Assembly (NCBI GenBank): GCA_002697475.1
Contig: NZVW01000081.1
Location: forward strand, 1 to 14,226
Direction: 5' to 3'
Origin: Aquimarina sp.
GTDB lineage: Bacteria; Bacteroidota; Bacteroidia; Flavobacteriales; Flavobacteriaceae
DNA length: 14,226 nucleotides
Both the position numbers and the translations under genes were made by a program. Below the pieces are notes generated by a model that was given only the letters and a program-made list of their open reading frames with translations, ran no database searches and was not told where the DNA came from. Of this stretch, positions 13,375 to 14,226 are shown piece by piece. The stretch's first letter is position 1. Every line of letters begins with the position of its first letter.

Positions 13375-13918
13375 AATCCCTCTTCATTTTCTTTAAATCC
13401 TCTCTGATTTTAGCAATTCCTTCCTGATGAGATAAGTTTTCTAAGGAGGCATTTTTTAAAAATTCTTCGATCTGAGCTATTGTTTTTCGACTCTGTTCAA
13501 CCCTTTCTCTAACAATTTCTGAAGTAGAACTATTTTTTTGAGCAGCCGTAAAAAAAGGTTTTAGTTTTTCGCTCAGTAAATTAATATTCTTTTTTAAAAT
13601 ATAGCCTGATGCACCACTTAAAATAGTATTTGCTGCCAATTCTTCATCATTTATAGTTCCTGTTACAAAAATAAATGTTGTTGACGGTGAAATTCTTCTT
13701 GATAATTCTAATACCTCCATACCTGTACAGGTAGGTAGATTATAATCACATAAAATGATGTTAGGAACAAAATCATTCAGTTTTTTTTTCACCACCTCTA
13801 ATGTAGTAGCCACTTCAATTTGTGGGTTATCTACAATTTTTTCTATCTGTCTGGTAATCAACACAACATCATTACCATTATCTTCTACCAACAGAATTTT
13901 TAAGCCCTCTAATTGCAT
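13364..13918 (-). CDS. Response regulator: receiver domain plus short C-terminal helix
   Basis: A 184-residue response regulator, counted from the ATG at 13918. That start lies 2 bases after the stop of the upstream regulator and puts LKILLVEDN at the usual place. A longer reading from 13945 would add 9 residues and overlap the upstream gene. The receiver domain (about 6-122) has the acidic pair Glu12-Asp13, phospho-acceptor Asp58 in LCDYNLP, Thr86 in FVTGT and Lys109 in YILKK, so it should be phosphorylated by a sensor kinase. Residues 130-184 are Glu/Lys-rich helix, likely a coiled coil, with no DNA-binding or enzymatic output domain recognised. It may pass the signal by protein interaction. 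The gene lies between another receiver gene and the heme-oxygenase-like gene. Confidence 0.9.
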   Translation of the reverse strand: MQLEGLKILLVEDNGNDVVLITRQIEKIVDNPQIEVATTLEVVKKKLNDFVPNIILCDYNLPTCTGMEVLELSRRISPSTTFIFVTGTINDEELAANTILSGASGYILKKNINLLSEKLKPFFTAAQKNSSTSEIVRERVEQSRKTIAQIEEFLKNASLENLSHQEGIAKIREDLKKMKRDYDI

Positions 13919-13920
13919 CT

Positions 13921-14226
13921 TTATCGTTTGTTGAAATGTAACCAATAATTGGTTATTGTTTTAATTGTTTCTTTTAATTCAGGATATGTTTTTGGTTTCT
14001 CTAAATAACTATTTGCTCCAAGTTCATAAGCCTTTTCTAAATCAACTTTTTGTACTGATGAACTAAACATGACAATAGGCATTTTATTAAAAACCTCCTT
14101 ATTCCTAATATACTCTAAAATATCAAGCCCGGAAATTCCTTTAAGTTTAATATCCAATAAAAGTAAATCTGGTTGACTGACAATAAAATTATGTTCCTGT
14201 AATGCTGCCAATAAATCTTCATAGGA
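13921..14226 (-). CDS. Single-domain response regulator, N-terminus cut by window edge
   Basis: The frame is open to the right edge; 101 residues are visible and about 30 N-terminal residues of the receiver domain are missing. The phospho-acceptor Asp is in LLLLDIKLKG (residue 25 of the visible part), followed by PIVMFSSS and the conserved Lys of YLEKPK. The protein ends FNKR soon after the last receiver helix, so it has no output domain. The YELGANSYLEKP and IKTITNYWL segments resemble Rcp1-type regulators, which serve phytochrome kinases. A TTG at 14211 could be read as a start but would remove the first part of the fold, so I take the gene as partial. It sits 2 bases before the next regulator. 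Confidence 0.88.
   Translation of the reverse strand, partial: SYEDLLAALQEHNFIVSQPDLLLLDIKLKGISGLDILEYIRNKEVFNKMPIVMFSSSVQKVDLEKAYELGANSYLEKPKTYPELKETIKTITNYWLHFNKR

Noticed and set aside
13919..13945. Upstream start at 13945 for the second response regulator
   Set aside because: It would overlap the preceding gene by 25 bases and add 9 residues before the receiver fold. The ATG at 13918 fits the family and the spacing better.

Overview
The window looks like the chromosome of a member of the Bacteroidota, most likely a flavobacterium. The genes are AT-rich, Shine-Dalgarno sites are largely absent, and at least one promoter-like element fits the Bacteroidetes TAnnTTTG -7 consensus. The central gene set (alaS, a GSCFA-domain gene, an M23 peptidase, a MerR-like regulator with an RFWEKEFD core, LemA and two TPM-domain genes) is typical of that group. 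No rRNA, tRNA, insertion sequence or CRISPR array was seen.

Region 1 (about 1-4596) looks accessory. On the minus strand, a very large gene (at least 1037 codons, running off the left edge) follows a 51-codon helix-turn-helix gene by 2 bases. Both are transcribed away from a divergent gene for a LexA/CI-like repressor, which has an N-terminal HTH, an Ala-Gly cleavage site and a Ser/Lys S24 dyad. The roughly 260-base divergent region holds a perfect inverted repeat, TTGTAAT-N5-ATTACAA, and two direct ACATATTACA repeats 21 bases apart. A further copy lies beyond the repressor gene. This resembles a repressor-controlled, possibly DNA-damage-inducible cassette. The large protein belongs to no family I can name, and it is the best candidate in the window for an undescribed system.

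Region 2 (4597-8206, minus strand) is alaS followed by a GSCFA-domain gene, probably co-transcribed.

Region 3 (8437-12778, plus strand) is a tight six-gene cluster: membrane-anchored M23/LytM peptidase, CapA-like secreted phosphoesterase-fold protein, MerR-like regulator, LemA, a cytosolic TPM protein and a membrane TPM/YgcG protein with a glycine-rich tail. It suggests a cell-envelope maintenance unit. It starts about 230 bases from alaS, divergently.

Region 4 (12781-14226, minus strand) is a heme-oxygenase-like gene downstream of two receiver-domain response regulators, the first cut by the right edge. Spacing of 2 bases and an 11-base overlap indicate one operon. Heme oxygenase makes biliverdin, the chromophore of bacterial phytochromes, so a phytochrome-type sensor kinase may lie just beyond the window. 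This operon converges on region 3 with only two bases between stop codons, and a 9-bp perfect palindrome contains both stops.
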